From contig CAVQNH010000032.1 of assembly GCA_963713815.1 (NCBI GenBank), positions 186,001 to 250,000 of the forward strand: a DNA stretch of 64,000 nt. The letters run 5' to 3'. Positions 50,997 through 60,070 of the stretch are shown in pieces. A program made the position numbers and the translations under genes. Position 1 is the first letter of the stretch. Each line of letters begins with the position of its first letter. Origin of the DNA: RYN-230 sp963713815. Its GTDB lineage: Bacteria > Actinomycetota > Actinomycetes > Streptosporangiales > Streptosporangiaceae. The notes below the pieces were generated by a model that made no database searches, was not told the DNA's origin, and saw only the letters and a program-made list of their open reading frames with translations.

Positions 50997-51701
50997 ATGG
51001 GAAGTGGGACAATAGGGCAGGAAGCGAACTCCGGGCCGCCCACCCGGGGAAATCTGACCGATGCACATCCAAGGGCAGGCACCGTCCAGCAGGCAGCGCA
51101 TGACTTGCGCCAGCCGGTTGCGGCGGTGCTCGCGCTGGCCTCTGCCGCACTCGCGGACGAACCGGCGCCGGAAAGAGTCCGGCGCCAGCTGGAACAAATC
51201 GTTACCGAGGCACATTGGATTTCCCAGGTCATTCACGACATGCTTGACGGGCCAGGTGCCCTGGTTGATGATGTAGCGGTCGATATCCTGACGCTGGTAC
51301 GCGATACGGTGAGGTCGGAGCGACTGACCTGTGCAGCACAGATCGTCCTGCAGCAGAAGGACCAGACGCCACGGTATATAATGGCACCCGGCACCCGGAT
51401 CCGGCGGGCGCTCGCTAATGTCCTGGCCAACGCGACACGCGCCGCGGGCCCCGGCGGCCAGGTTAAACTGACCGAGCGGGCTGATGGCAATACAGAGGTT
51501 ATCGAGGTCGTAGACGACGGCCCAGGATTCGGGTCCATGACCGTCGGCAACGGAACCGGTATCGGGTTGCAGATTACCGTTCAGTTGCTCGCGGAATGTG
51601 GTGGCCGGCTGCAGATTGAGCGGCTCCGCTCTGGGCAGACTCTGGTCCGCCTACTGCTGCCTATTCTGGCCCATGGCCGGGCGGCGGGTGGCGCGCGATG
51701 A
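50997..51701 (+). CDS. Soluble sensor histidine kinase
   Basis: The ATG at 50997 follows GAGGGGTGGGGG; 234 residues without membrane helix. The H-box is AAHDLRQPVAAVLALASAAL, the N-box ALANVLANATRAAG, then VDDGPGFGS and GTGIGLQITVQLLAECGGRL. No input domain precedes the H-box apart from about 30 residues, so it may respond through partners. Its stop overlaps the next regulator gene by ATGA. Codon use is less GC-biased than neighbours. Confidence 0.85.
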   Translation: MGSGTIGQEANSGPPTRGNLTDAHPRAGTVQQAAHDLRQPVAAVLALASAALADEPAPERVRRQLEQIVTEAHWISQVIHDMLDGPGALVDDVAVDILTLVRDTVRSERLTCAAQIVLQQKDQTPRYIMAPGTRIRRALANVLANATRAAGPGGQVKLTERADGNTEVIEVVDDGPGFGSMTVGNGTGIGLQITVQLLAECGGRLQIERLRSGQTLVRLLLPILAHGRAAGGAR

Positions 51702-52387
51702 GGATCGTGCTCGGCGACGGCCACCGGCTCTTCATCGATGCACTGGCCGAGGCCCTCGCCCAGGACGGGATGACGGTGGCCGCGCTGGCCACCTCCCCGC
51801 AAGAGCTGCTAGCCGCGGTAGCCCGGCACCGGCCAGACATATGCCTGATGGCAACCCGTTTTCATACCTGCGGTAACTTCGGCGTGCTGGGACTGATCCG
51901 TGGGCGGTACCCCCAGGTCAAGGTGGTCTTGCTGGCGGATACTGCCGATCCTGCGGCCGCGTCAGAGGTGATCGGCAGTGGTGCGGCCGGCCTCATCAGG
52001 AAGGATCAGCATCTCACCGAGATCATTCGTACCCTGGCCGGCGTGCGGGCCGGTGAACAGGCTTTTGAAGCTGACTCGCCGCCGCCCGGGGCGCACGATT
52101 TCCGGTCACCCGCGGCCAGTGACAGCGAATGGCTATTGCGGTTGCTCACCATGCGTGAGCAAGAAGTACTGATGCTGATCATGGAAGGGCAGTCCACCAA
52201 GCAGATCGCCCAGTCGCTCGCTATCTCGCTCAGCACGGCACGAACCCACATTCAGAGCGTTCTCGTCAAGCTCGGAGCGCACTCCCGGTTGGAGGCGACA
52301 AGCATGGTAGCCCGCTCCTGCCTGCCTGGAATTTCTGGTCAGTATTCGCTCGGGCCGCCGGCGAAGCAAGCAGCCGCCAGCGGGTGA
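51698..52387 (+). CDS. LuxR-type regulator with degenerate receiver domain
   Basis: The product is 229 residues. The receiver fold is kept (MRIVLGDGHRLFIDALAEAL, VKVVLLADTADPAAASEVIG, GAAGLIRKDQ with the conserved Lys). However, the phosphoacceptor position reads CLMATRF instead of LMD, and the acidic pair is GD. It therefore cannot be phosphorylated in the normal way. The C-terminal HTH is standard (LTMREQEVLMLIMEGQSTKQ, SLSTARTHIQSVLVKLGAHS). It is translationally coupled to the kinase before and the response regulator after (GTGA). Confidence 0.88.
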   Translation: MRIVLGDGHRLFIDALAEALAQDGMTVAALATSPQELLAAVARHRPDICLMATRFHTCGNFGVLGLIRGRYPQVKVVLLADTADPAAASEVIGSGAAGLIRKDQHLTEIIRTLAGVRAGEQAFEADSPPPGAHDFRSPAASDSEWLLRLLTMREQEVLMLIMEGQSTKQIAQSLAISLSTARTHIQSVLVKLGAHSRLEATSMVARSCLPGISGQYSLGPPAKQAAASG

Positions 52388-53139
52388 CCGCTATTCTGAT
52401 GCGGCGCCCTACCGCCCTGGAATCACTGAGACTCCCCGAGTCTCCAGTCAGGCAACTCCTCGTGGTAGACGACTATGTCTCTTTCGCGGAGGCCCTGGCG
52501 TGCCGGCTAGACATCGAACCAGGGCTATCCGCATCTGCGGTAACCACAATTGAACAGACCCGGCTGACTCTCGCCGAACGGCGATTCGACGTCGTGCTGC
52601 TCGATATCGATCTTGACGGTATGGACGGGATCGAATTTGCGGGCGAGGCGCTGTCGGCCAACCCAGATATGCGGATTGTGGTCGTCACAGCGGGCCGGGA
52701 CGAGAGCCGGATCGTTGAGGCTGTCCAGATCGGCGTATCGGGCTGGGTGCTCAAGAGCGACCCAATCGAGCATCTGCTGTCCGTGGTCTGGGGCGCGTTG
52801 CGCGGAGAGACCTGGATACCGCCCAGGCTCCTGACCTACGTGCTCACGGAACTGAAATCCGCCCAATCCGAACGCGCCGAGATTGCGGCCCTGCTCGCCA
52901 CGTTGAGCCCGCGAGAAACACAGGTCCTTGGTTGCCTCGCCGCAGGCATGAGCGCGGACGCGATCGCAGGTCAGCTATTCCTGTCACGCAACACTATTCG
53001 GACGCACATCCATAACATGCTGAGGAAACTCCACGTGCACTCCGTGCTGGCGGCGGCGGCATTGGCCCGCCGCGCGGGCCCGTCGTATCCGGACCCCGCC
53101 CACCCCGAATCAGGGGGACATGCCGAGCGCGGCATCTGA
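52384..53139 (+). CDS. NarL/LuxR-type response regulator
   Basis: This 251-residue protein has an intact receiver: acidic pair LLVVDDY, acceptor Asp in VVLLDIDLDGMDG, Thr in VVVTAGRD and Lys in GWVLKSD. The C-terminal HTH is LSPRETQVLGCLAAGMSADA followed by NTIRTHIHNMLRKLHVHS. It is the only canonical receiver of the three in this cluster and the likely target of the kinase at 50997. Its 3' end overlaps the convergent gene by 30 bp. Confidence 0.92.
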   Translation: MTAILMRRPTALESLRLPESPVRQLLVVDDYVSFAEALACRLDIEPGLSASAVTTIEQTRLTLAERRFDVVLLDIDLDGMDGIEFAGEALSANPDMRIVVVTAGRDESRIVEAVQIGVSGWVLKSDPIEHLLSVVWGALRGETWIPPRLLTYVLTELKSAQSERAEIAALLATLSPRETQVLGCLAAGMSADAIAGQLFLSRNTIRTHIHNMLRKLHVHSVLAAAALARRAGPSYPDPAHPESGGHAERGI

Positions 53140-54573
53140 AATCGACAAGAACTGCTGCCAGAGACTCACGGCCTGACTGCGCTCGCTCACCCCGAAGCGC
53201 TGGTAGATGCTGCAGATATGGTTCTTCACCGTCTTCTCTGTGATCACCAGGCGGGCTGCTATCTGCCGGTTGGACAGGCCCTCAGCGATGAGCCCCATGA
53301 TCTCGCGCTCACGCGGCCGAAGATCCATTGGACTACAGGCGGCCGGCCCAGATGCGGCGCGGCCGAGCTTGGCCCGGAGCGGGCCTGCCGCTTCGGCCGG
53401 GGCAAGATGCGCCGGGACCGGCCGTTGCCCGGCTGCGTCCAGGACGACCTGGATCAGCTCACCCTGTTCGAGTTCTCCACGCATCAGGCAGCCGCTGGCT
53501 CCCGCGGCAGCGGCCTCCATCACCAGAGGGGCATCGTCCGCAGACGTGAGCATGACGACCTGGGTGAGCTGACTGAGCTGCGAGATGGTCGCCGCACCGT
53601 CGGGCAGGGGCATCCGGATGTCGAGCAGCAGCACGTCCGGCTTATGCCTGCGCACCAGGGTGATGGCATCATCCCCGTTGGCCGCCTCGGCGGCGATCCT
53701 GATACCCGCGGCGCGCTCTAGCGCTGCGCGGAGCCCCAGCCGGAATACCGGATTACCGTCGGCGACGATCGCTCGCACCTGGGAGGTCACCGATGCGGCT
53801 GGGAACGGTTGCCTAGCCGGAGCCGGGGCCGGTATCTCAACCTGCACGCGGGTTCCCCGGCCCGGCCGGGATTCGACGGTCAGCCTGCCGCCGAGCCGCC
53901 GGGCGCGCTCGTTCATCCCGGCGAGGCCACAGCAGCCGGCCGCCCGCAGCGTGGCCAGGTCGGGCGGCAGGCGACGTCCGGTGCCGTCATCTTCGACGGC
54001 CAGCACCAGCAGCTGGCCCGCCCTGCGCAGCAGGACACGTGCCCGGGACGCGCGGGCGTGCTGTTCCACGTTGCGCAGAGCCTCGCGGAGGATGGCCATA
54101 ATTTCGCGGCGGATATCGGCCGGCACCGTTCCGCCGGCCTCCAGCTGGCAACTGACGTGGAGGCCAGTAAGCATGCCCCAGCCCGTCGCGACACTCCGCA
54201 CTTCGTCAGCGAGTGCTTCTTCCCGCAGGCCATTGATGACGCTTCGGGTGTCGGAAACAGCACGACGTGCGAGCTGGGCAAGCTCGGTCAGCTGGTGGTC
54301 GAGCGCCTGCCGGTCGGTGGCCCGCGGAGCCGTCGCCAGGGAAACGGCCACCATGGAGACACCAAGCAGGGTCTTGCTGACGGTGTCGTCCATCTGCCGG
54401 GCGATGCGGGCCCGCTCGGCGGCGACCGCCGCGCGGACCTGATGGTAATCACCGAGGGCGGGCGGAGACTGGCCGTCCGGGACGCTGGCTCGCCGCTCCG
54501 CGGCCGGCCCGGCCCCCCGTACCTGACCAGAGACGTTCTCGCCCGTCGCCCATCCCATGCTGCGGTCCCCCAC
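53110..54573 (-). CDS. Fused HisKA_3-type kinase / NarL response regulator lacking the phospho-His
   Basis: This 487-residue protein has, in order: a dimerisation helix (about residues 50-110), a GHKL ATPase (ILREALRNVEQHARASRARV, VEDDGTGRR, GLAGMNERARRLGGRLTVES), a receiver (VRAIVADGNPVFRLGLRAAL, DVLLLDIRMPLPDGA) and a LuxR HTH (LRPREREIMGLIAEGLSNRQ). NarX-type kinases have ERxRIARELHD; here the motif is ERARIARQMDDTVSKTLLG, so the phosphorylated His is Asp. The receiver Asp is intact. Kinase and regulator in one chain is rare. It may respond to an external donor or act unphosphorylated. Confidence 0.87.
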   Translation of the reverse strand: MGDRSMGWATGENVSGQVRGAGPAAERRASVPDGQSPPALGDYHQVRAAVAAERARIARQMDDTVSKTLLGVSMVAVSLATAPRATDRQALDHQLTELAQLARRAVSDTRSVINGLREEALADEVRSVATGWGMLTGLHVSCQLEAGGTVPADIRREIMAILREALRNVEQHARASRARVLLRRAGQLLVLAVEDDGTGRRLPPDLATLRAAGCCGLAGMNERARRLGGRLTVESRPGRGTRVQVEIPAPAPARQPFPAASVTSQVRAIVADGNPVFRLGLRAALERAAGIRIAAEAANGDDAITLVRRHKPDVLLLDIRMPLPDGAATISQLSQLTQVVMLTSADDAPLVMEAAAAGASGCLMRGELEQGELIQVVLDAAGQRPVPAHLAPAEAAGPLRAKLGRAASGPAACSPMDLRPREREIMGLIAEGLSNRQIAARLVITEKTVKNHICSIYQRFGVSERSQAVSLWQQFLSISDAALGMSP

Positions 54574-54730
54574 GGTGCAGTTCCCACCTGGCCCCGGTGC
54601 CTCGCAGCGGTAAGCCCTCAGCTGCGTCCGGCGCGCACGGCAAACAAAAAGTGAACAATTCGTAATGCTCCCACCAAGTAGACGCTACACCACCAGAGAA
54701 GGTTCACCCCCGGGCGTATTCAGGCCAATG

Positions 54731-54790
54731 TTCCGGCAAAAGTTAGGATTATCTTAGTAATAGTAAAGATGATCTTAACTTTTACCGGAA
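54731..54790. repeat. 25-bp AT-rich inverted repeat
   Basis: Arms at 54731-54755 and 54766-54790 pair over 25 bases with three mismatches, all G-U compatible, around a 10-nt loop. They begin TTCCGG and end CCGGAA. It sits 40 bp past the stop of the beta-helix protein gene and 160 bp before the fused kinase start. It is probably a terminator of the former or a small palindromic element. Confidence 0.65.
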
Positions 54791-54829
54791 TTAGCCATTC
54801 AGGTCCTGGCCAGTCCCGGGGCGGAACCG

Positions 54830-57427
54830 TCATTTGAACGTGACGACCTCAGCCAGCCAGCTGCCGCTGCCGGTCCCGGTGGCCGTGAAGCTGCCGGTGG
54901 CCGCGGGAATCTGGTACGCGCGCCCAAGAGTGCTCGAGTTGACGCTGTAATTGGCCAGGGCGGTCCAGCCTGGGTTCCAGGTCAGTGACGTGCCACCGAA
55001 AGTCCCCGCCACCGCGAACACGAACTCACCGGCTCGGCTGATCGTGCCGGTGGCGCCGGACGAGAACGCGCTGCCGGTTCCGCTGGCCGCGGACTGCCGG
55101 TCCACCGTGCTGACGCCGGACACCTCGTCCGTCATGATCCGGTACGTCGAGGCAGCCGGGAACGTGACAGTGATCTTGTCATTGACGGCGAGCGCATGGC
55201 TGACGACGCCAGACAGTGTGACCAGGCGGTCGCCGCTGCCGTCGGAAATGTCGCTGGCCACGGCGAGCGTGTTGCCCTGGGTGTCGGTGCCGGTGATCGT
55301 TCCGGTCGAGGAGGTGCCAGTGAGCTCAACCGTGGCGATGATCAGATCACCTGCGGCCACTCCGCCCGTCCGCCACACGGTCACCGAGCCAGACGTGTGC
55401 GAAGTCGTCGAGTAGTTCGTCGCGATCTGGTTGACGTACTGCGCCGGGCTGGTGTTCTGCGCGGTGACGGTGACGGTCTTGGTGGCCTGGGACGTGAGGT
55501 TGTTGCCGTCGGTGGCGGTCACGGTGACCGGGTAACTGCCCGCGGACTGGTAGGTGTGGTTCGCAGTCGTCCCGGACTGCGGTCCGACCGTGGTGCCGTC
55601 GCCGAAGTTGAACGAATAGCTGCTGATCGGCGAGCTGCCCGCAGTCGAGCCGGACGCGTCCGCGGTTACCTGCAGCGGCGCCGTGCCGCTGGCCGGGCTC
55701 ACCGACAGCGCCGCCGTCGGCCCGGTCGCCTGTTGCGCGGTGACGGTGACGCTCTGCGTGGCCTGGGACGTGAGGTTGTTGCTGTCGGTAGCGGTCACGG
55801 TGACCGTGTAACTGCCCGCGGACTGGTAGGTGTGGCTCGCCGTCGCGCCCGACTGCGGCCCGACGGTAGGCCCGTCGCCGAAGTTGAAGGAATAGCCGCT
55901 GATCGGCGAGCTGCCCGCAGTCGAGCCGGACGCGTCCGCGGTTACCTGCAGCGGCGCCGTGCCGCTGGCCGGGCTCACCGACAGCGCCGCCGTCGGCGGG
56001 GTCTGCGTGCCGCCACCGCCGCCCTGGTACTCGTATGCCCCGCGGTCGTAGAACGAGCCCTGCGGGTTGGCCTTTGAGTTAACCGTGGCCGGATCATCCA
56101 CGCGGGGGTTGCCCAGGATGTCCGTCGTCTGCTCGCCGGAGACGGTGGAATCTGCCGAGTCAATGGCCGGGGAGCCCGCGGTCAGCTGGAAGTTCCCGGC
56201 CCCGGCGTTGGCGAACTTCGGATCCAGGAACAATCCATTGGCCTCCTGCCCGGTGGCCGCAGTAAGTGATTGCTGACTACTGTACGCAGTTCCGCCCCAG
56301 GTGTACTCAGCACCAGCACCGCTTTGCCATACCAGGTTGTAATCAGCGGTGGTGGTGGCAGGCGCCGAGTCGTAAACGCCGATGTTCCCAACCCTACGGT
56401 CCTTACAGTCCTTGGTGATCACGTAGTTGATCGGAGTCGGATGGATTGCGGCACCAGTCGCGTTGTTCGCCGAGACGTTGTCCTCGATGACGTAGTTGGC
56501 ACTCGTGCCCTCGACGTTGATGCCGTCCGTGCAGTTGCCGTAGACCGTGTTCCCGATAATCCGGCCCCCAGTGACGTCGAAGTCGTCGATGCCATGGTCG
56601 CCATTACCGTAGGTGACGTTGTCGGCGATGAGCGTGTTGTCCCCGCCGGTGTACATGTTGATGCCGGTGTCCTCGTTGGCGTACGTCACGTTGCCGATGA
56701 TGAAGTTCCCGGGTGCGGTGACATCGATGCCGTTGGCGTTCCGCTCCCACTGATAGGCGTTGTGGTACGACGTGTTGCCCTGCACCGTGACGCCGGTGGT
56801 GGACCCGGTCAGCAGGATGCCGTGCGCGGCGTTGTCGTGCGTGACATTGCCCTTGATGAGCCCGCCGTTCAGGCTGCTCAGGTAGATCCCGGATGCGGAC
56901 TGGCCGGATACCGGCTGGCCAGAGAATGACACATTGTTGCCGGAGATGGTGATATTGCTGCTGCTGTTGACGTAGATGCCGTAAGACGGTGTGCCGGTGA
57001 TCGTGAAGCCGGAGACCACGACATTGCTCTTGCCCGAGATCGAGAAGCCCTTCGCCCCGCTCGGGCCGCCACTGATGGTCACGCCTTGATTCGCCGTGAA
57101 AGTCACGCCCGAGGCCGGGCTGGCCGAGCTTCCCGTATACGTGCCCGCGATGACCTGCACGGTGTCACCCGAGACTGCCTTCGCCGCGGCCTTGGTAAGT
57201 GTGCAGAACGGCAGCGCCGCCGTGCCGGCGCCGGAGGCGGTATCCGAGCATGCAGCATTCGTGTTGTCCACGATGTAGGTGGTGGACGCGGACGCCGCGA
57301 CACTGGTCAGGACCGTGCCAGCCAGGGCCAGGCCGAGCACTGAACCGATTATGGCGCCACGCCGGGCCGTGGCTCGCACCGTGGCCTTACGCCGGGTAAC
57401 GGAACCAGCGGGCAGGTAACTTCTCAT
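54830..57427 (-). CDS. Secreted right-handed beta-helix / PKD-domain protein
   Basis: From the ATG at 57427 there are 865 residues. A signal peptide (GAIIGSVLGLALAGTVLTSV ending ASAS) is followed by parallel beta-helix repeats (about residues 45-400: NVVVSGFTITGTPSYGIYVN, NITISGNNVSFSG, GGLIKGNVTHDNAAHGILL). Two nearly identical PKD domains come next (PTAALSVSPASGTAPLQVTA, HTYQSAGSYTVTVTATD), then a C-terminal beta domain of about 200 residues. Beta-helix proteins in polysaccharide loci are often lyases or polymer-modifying enzymes; the catalytic residues cannot be identified here. It lies at the downstream end of the exopolysaccharide cluster on the same strand. Confidence 0.88.
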   Translation of the reverse strand: MRSYLPAGSVTRRKATVRATARRGAIIGSVLGLALAGTVLTSVAASASTTYIVDNTNAACSDTASGAGTAALPFCTLTKAAAKAVSGDTVQVIAGTYTGSSASPASGVTFTANQGVTISGGPSGAKGFSISGKSNVVVSGFTITGTPSYGIYVNSSSNITISGNNVSFSGQPVSGQSASGIYLSSLNGGLIKGNVTHDNAAHGILLTGSTTGVTVQGNTSYHNAYQWERNANGIDVTAPGNFIIGNVTYANEDTGINMYTGGDNTLIADNVTYGNGDHGIDDFDVTGGRIIGNTVYGNCTDGINVEGTSANYVIEDNVSANNATGAAIHPTPINYVITKDCKDRRVGNIGVYDSAPATTTADYNLVWQSGAGAEYTWGGTAYSSQQSLTAATGQEANGLFLDPKFANAGAGNFQLTAGSPAIDSADSTVSGEQTTDILGNPRVDDPATVNSKANPQGSFYDRGAYEYQGGGGGTQTPPTAALSVSPASGTAPLQVTADASGSTAGSSPISGYSFNFGDGPTVGPQSGATASHTYQSAGSYTVTVTATDSNNLTSQATQSVTVTAQQATGPTAALSVSPASGTAPLQVTADASGSTAGSSPISSYSFNFGDGTTVGPQSGTTANHTYQSAGSYPVTVTATDGNNLTSQATKTVTVTAQNTSPAQYVNQIATNYSTTSHTSGSVTVWRTGGVAAGDLIIATVELTGTSSTGTITGTDTQGNTLAVASDISDGSGDRLVTLSGVVSHALAVNDKITVTFPAASTYRIMTDEVSGVSTVDRQSAASGTGSAFSSGATGTISRAGEFVFAVAGTFGGTSLTWNPGWTALANYSVNSSTLGRAYQIPAATGSFTATGTGSGSWLAEVVTFK

Positions 57428-57648
57428 GGTCGGACGCCCCCCCAAACCGGGCAATAAATTAAGACAGCCAGGCATAGCGCAATGACGCTTAGTCACTGTT
57501 CGCCCTTGAAACGTTAGGCTAGCAGTATATTGCTTATCCTTTACGTAAACAAGCATTCTTAGCAGGCCATGCCCCTTTCTTCGGCCCATCGCCTGGAGCG
57601 GAGCGCTCACTGTGCGCAATAGTGGCGCAAAGTGGCAGTATTCCCCGG

Positions 57649-58458
57649 CTAGCCCGGCTCCTTCCTCATCGGGACCGGGGGACCCGGGACCACTCCGATA
57701 AGAGCGGGCAGGGCCAGCGAGCCCACCCTGGGTCGCACAATGCGGGTCACATAGAGGAAGGTGTCCCACAGCCATCGGATGGTCTCGGTAATTGTCGGGT
57801 ACCTCAGGTAGCCGAGATCCGTGGCTACCCGGTGCGGGACGAGTTCGGCCAGATAGTAATTCTCGACGTCGCCGACCTGGCCGAGAACCTTCTCGTCGCG
57901 CACCAGCACCTGGCTGGGACCAGTCATGCCCGGCCGGTACCGGAAGATGAACTGGAGCTCGTCCGGATAACGCCGGGCCAGTGAGACAGTTTCGGGCCGG
58001 GGGCCGACGAGTGTCATATCGCCGCGCAGGACATTCAGCAATTGCGGCAGCTCATCGAGGCTCGTCTTGCGCAGCAGTGCGCCGAGCCGGGTCACCCGGT
58101 CATCGCCGGGGGCGGTCACCTCCGGCCCCGCCTTTCCGGCCCGCATGCTGCGGAACTTCAGCAGCGTGAACGGGACACCGCCCTGCCCGACCCGGAGCTG
58201 GTGGTAGATCGCCGAACCGCCGGTGCTTCGCCGGGTGGCCAGGGCGAGGGCCAGGAAGACCGGCCACACCAGCACTAGCACCACGATGGCCACGGCCACG
58301 TCGAGAAGCCGCCGGGCCCGGCTCGGCCCAACTCCTGGTGCTGCCGCCATGAGGTCCGCGGCCAGCTTCTCATCACGGGTCCCCGGGACGACTGTCTTTC
58401 CGCTGCCGCCAAGACGCCGTTCCGGCGTCCCATGGTCACTATTGGACACGAACAACAT
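57649..58458 (-). CDS. Undecaprenyl-phosphate sugar-1-phosphate transferase (WcaJ/WbaP-type)
   Basis: The ATG at 58458 (MLFVSNSDHGTPERR) gives 269 residues. One hydrophobic helix (LLDVAVAIVVLVLVWPVFLA) precedes the bacterial sugar-transferase domain: QLRVGQGGVPFTLLKFRSMR, RLGALLRKTSLDELPQLLNV, LRGDMTLVGPRPETVSL and YRPGMTGPSQV. It transfers a sugar phosphate to the lipid carrier, the first step of repeat-unit assembly. It overlaps the preceding MBL/Rieske gene by 20 bp. The short N-terminus lacks the multi-helix region of WbaP. Confidence 0.93.
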   Translation of the reverse strand: MLFVSNSDHGTPERRLGGSGKTVVPGTRDEKLAADLMAAAPGVGPSRARRLLDVAVAIVVLVLVWPVFLALALATRRSTGGSAIYHQLRVGQGGVPFTLLKFRSMRAGKAGPEVTAPGDDRVTRLGALLRKTSLDELPQLLNVLRGDMTLVGPRPETVSLARRYPDELQFIFRYRPGMTGPSQVLVRDEKVLGQVGDVENYYLAELVPHRVATDLGYLRYPTITETIRWLWDTFLYVTRIVRPRVGSLALPALIGVVPGPPVPMRKEPG

Positions 58459-60070
58459 CCGACCCCCCCGGGTGTGGTGAGTGGAGCACGCCGCGGGTGA
58501 CCCCCGCGGCCAGGCGCCGGGTGACCAGCGGGTCACAGCGGGCGTTCAGGCAGGCGCCAGTAGCGAGATCGAACTCGAGGTTGTGGCCGAGGCAGCGGAT
58601 CACCCCATCCCCGACCGCGCTTCCGACGGCCAGATCCTCGCCTGCATGCGGGCAGTAGCGAGCGATCTCATAGCGGCCGCCGGGCGCGTCCACCACGATC
58701 CGCTCGTCACTTGACCGGTTCTGTTCGTAGGCCGCTATGGCCTGCAGGGCCTGCGGCTCGGCGTGCTTGAGGAAACCGATGAGGTAGTCGTTGTAGATGT
58801 CCGGGTGGCGCCAGGCCGAGAACCGCAAGGAGAGGAAGAGGTCCTCCCACCCGATCTGGCCGAAGATCACGGGGGCCAGCCACCGGGAGTCCATCCTGAA
58901 GCCATAGGCGGGCTGACGGGACCGGCCACCCAGGTCGACCCGGACCCCGTCCGGCCGGAGGTCGACGTCCCACCGGCCCTCGACCTCTCCGGTCAGCTCG
59001 AAGCGAACCGTCATGTCGATGCGATCCAGGAAGTAGGGGCTCAGCTCGCCCAGCCGGCGGAAATGTTCGACGAACGCGTCACGCAGTTCCGCGCCTGGCG
59101 GCGGGAAGGCCGCCCGCACCGCCTCGATGTCGCCGCGGCGGGCGGCGGCATAAGCGTCCAGGTACTCATCGGTATCGTCGAAGTCGAAGTCATGCCAGTG
59201 CGGGTCGGCAACCTGGCGCCCGGATAGCGGTTCGTACTCATCACCAGGCAGCCACAGGCCTACGTTCTGGCCGGGTAGCCGCCCGGCGAGGAACTCGGCG
59301 GCCTGCTTCTGATCGGGGAACAGGCCGGGTGGCTTCAGCCACCGGTTGTGCTGCTGGATCTCGGGGTCGAGGAAGCACATGGGCCCGGCGAAGGGCACCG
59401 CCAGTCCCGGCTTCACTTGCCTGATCAGCCGGCTGACCGCCCTGAATTTGCCTGCCCGTTTGGCCGCGCCGACCTCCCGGATCTGTTCCGGCGGGTAGTC
59501 GTAGCAGATCGGATGCCAGGTGGCACTGGCCATCTGCACGGCCATGACGTCGAGCCGGCCCCCGCACTCCAGGGCCGCCCGGCGGGCCTGACCCACCGTG
59601 AGGCGGGCGTCGTTGCCATGCAGCAAGGACGCGCCCCCCACCGAGACCAGGACCGCCGCGTCATGGCACATCGGCGACTGCTCGGTGATGAAAGTCAGCC
59701 AGTCGCCGGCTTCATTGAGCGGGAATTTGGCCCAGGCCCGCACCTCGATGACGCTGGCCACCCCGGCCGCCGCGAGGCGGTCGCGGAAATTCGGTGACGG
59801 GTACCGCGGAATGAGCACCGTCGTGGTCACCGGCAGGCTGGTCAGCACGGACAGATCCATGTGGTCAAGGTGCTCGTGCGAGACAGTGACGTAGTCGCAG
59901 TCGGCCAGAGCGGCGTGGTCGAGATGAGCGTTGGCCGGGAACTGGTGCCAGGACGCCTGGAATGCACCTCGCCCGGACAGCCATGGATCCATCAGCAGCC
60001 GCACGCCGGCACCATCGACCCGGAGCCCGGCGTGGCCCAGGTAGGTGATCCGCATCGATTCGCCGCTCAT
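58439..60070 (-). CDS. Metallo-beta-lactamase-fold / Rieske fusion protein
   Basis: From the ATG at 60070 (ATGA overlap with the preceding gene) there are 543 residues. An MBL-fold domain of the UlaG/CMAH type spans about residues 5-250 (MRITYLGHAGLRVDGAGVRL, VSHEHLDHMDLSVL with the HxHxDH metal site, ATWHPICYDYPPEQI). A linker region follows. The C-terminus has a Rieske [2Fe-2S] domain (RYCPHAGEDL, CxH; VIRCLGHNLEFDL, CxxH). Animal CMP-Neu5Ac hydroxylase joins the same two folds in reverse order, so oxidation of a nucleotide sugar is possible. Its place in a polysaccharide operon supports that, but substrate is unknown. Confidence 0.85.
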   Translation of the reverse strand: MSGESMRITYLGHAGLRVDGAGVRLLMDPWLSGRGAFQASWHQFPANAHLDHAALADCDYVTVSHEHLDHMDLSVLTSLPVTTTVLIPRYPSPNFRDRLAAAGVASVIEVRAWAKFPLNEAGDWLTFITEQSPMCHDAAVLVSVGGASLLHGNDARLTVGQARRAALECGGRLDVMAVQMASATWHPICYDYPPEQIREVGAAKRAGKFRAVSRLIRQVKPGLAVPFAGPMCFLDPEIQQHNRWLKPPGLFPDQKQAAEFLAGRLPGQNVGLWLPGDEYEPLSGRQVADPHWHDFDFDDTDEYLDAYAAARRGDIEAVRAAFPPPGAELRDAFVEHFRRLGELSPYFLDRIDMTVRFELTGEVEGRWDVDLRPDGVRVDLGGRSRQPAYGFRMDSRWLAPVIFGQIGWEDLFLSLRFSAWRHPDIYNDYLIGFLKHAEPQALQAIAAYEQNRSSDERIVVDAPGGRYEIARYCPHAGEDLAVGSAVGDGVIRCLGHNLEFDLATGACLNARCDPLVTRRLAAGVTRGVLHSPHPGGSDVVRVQ

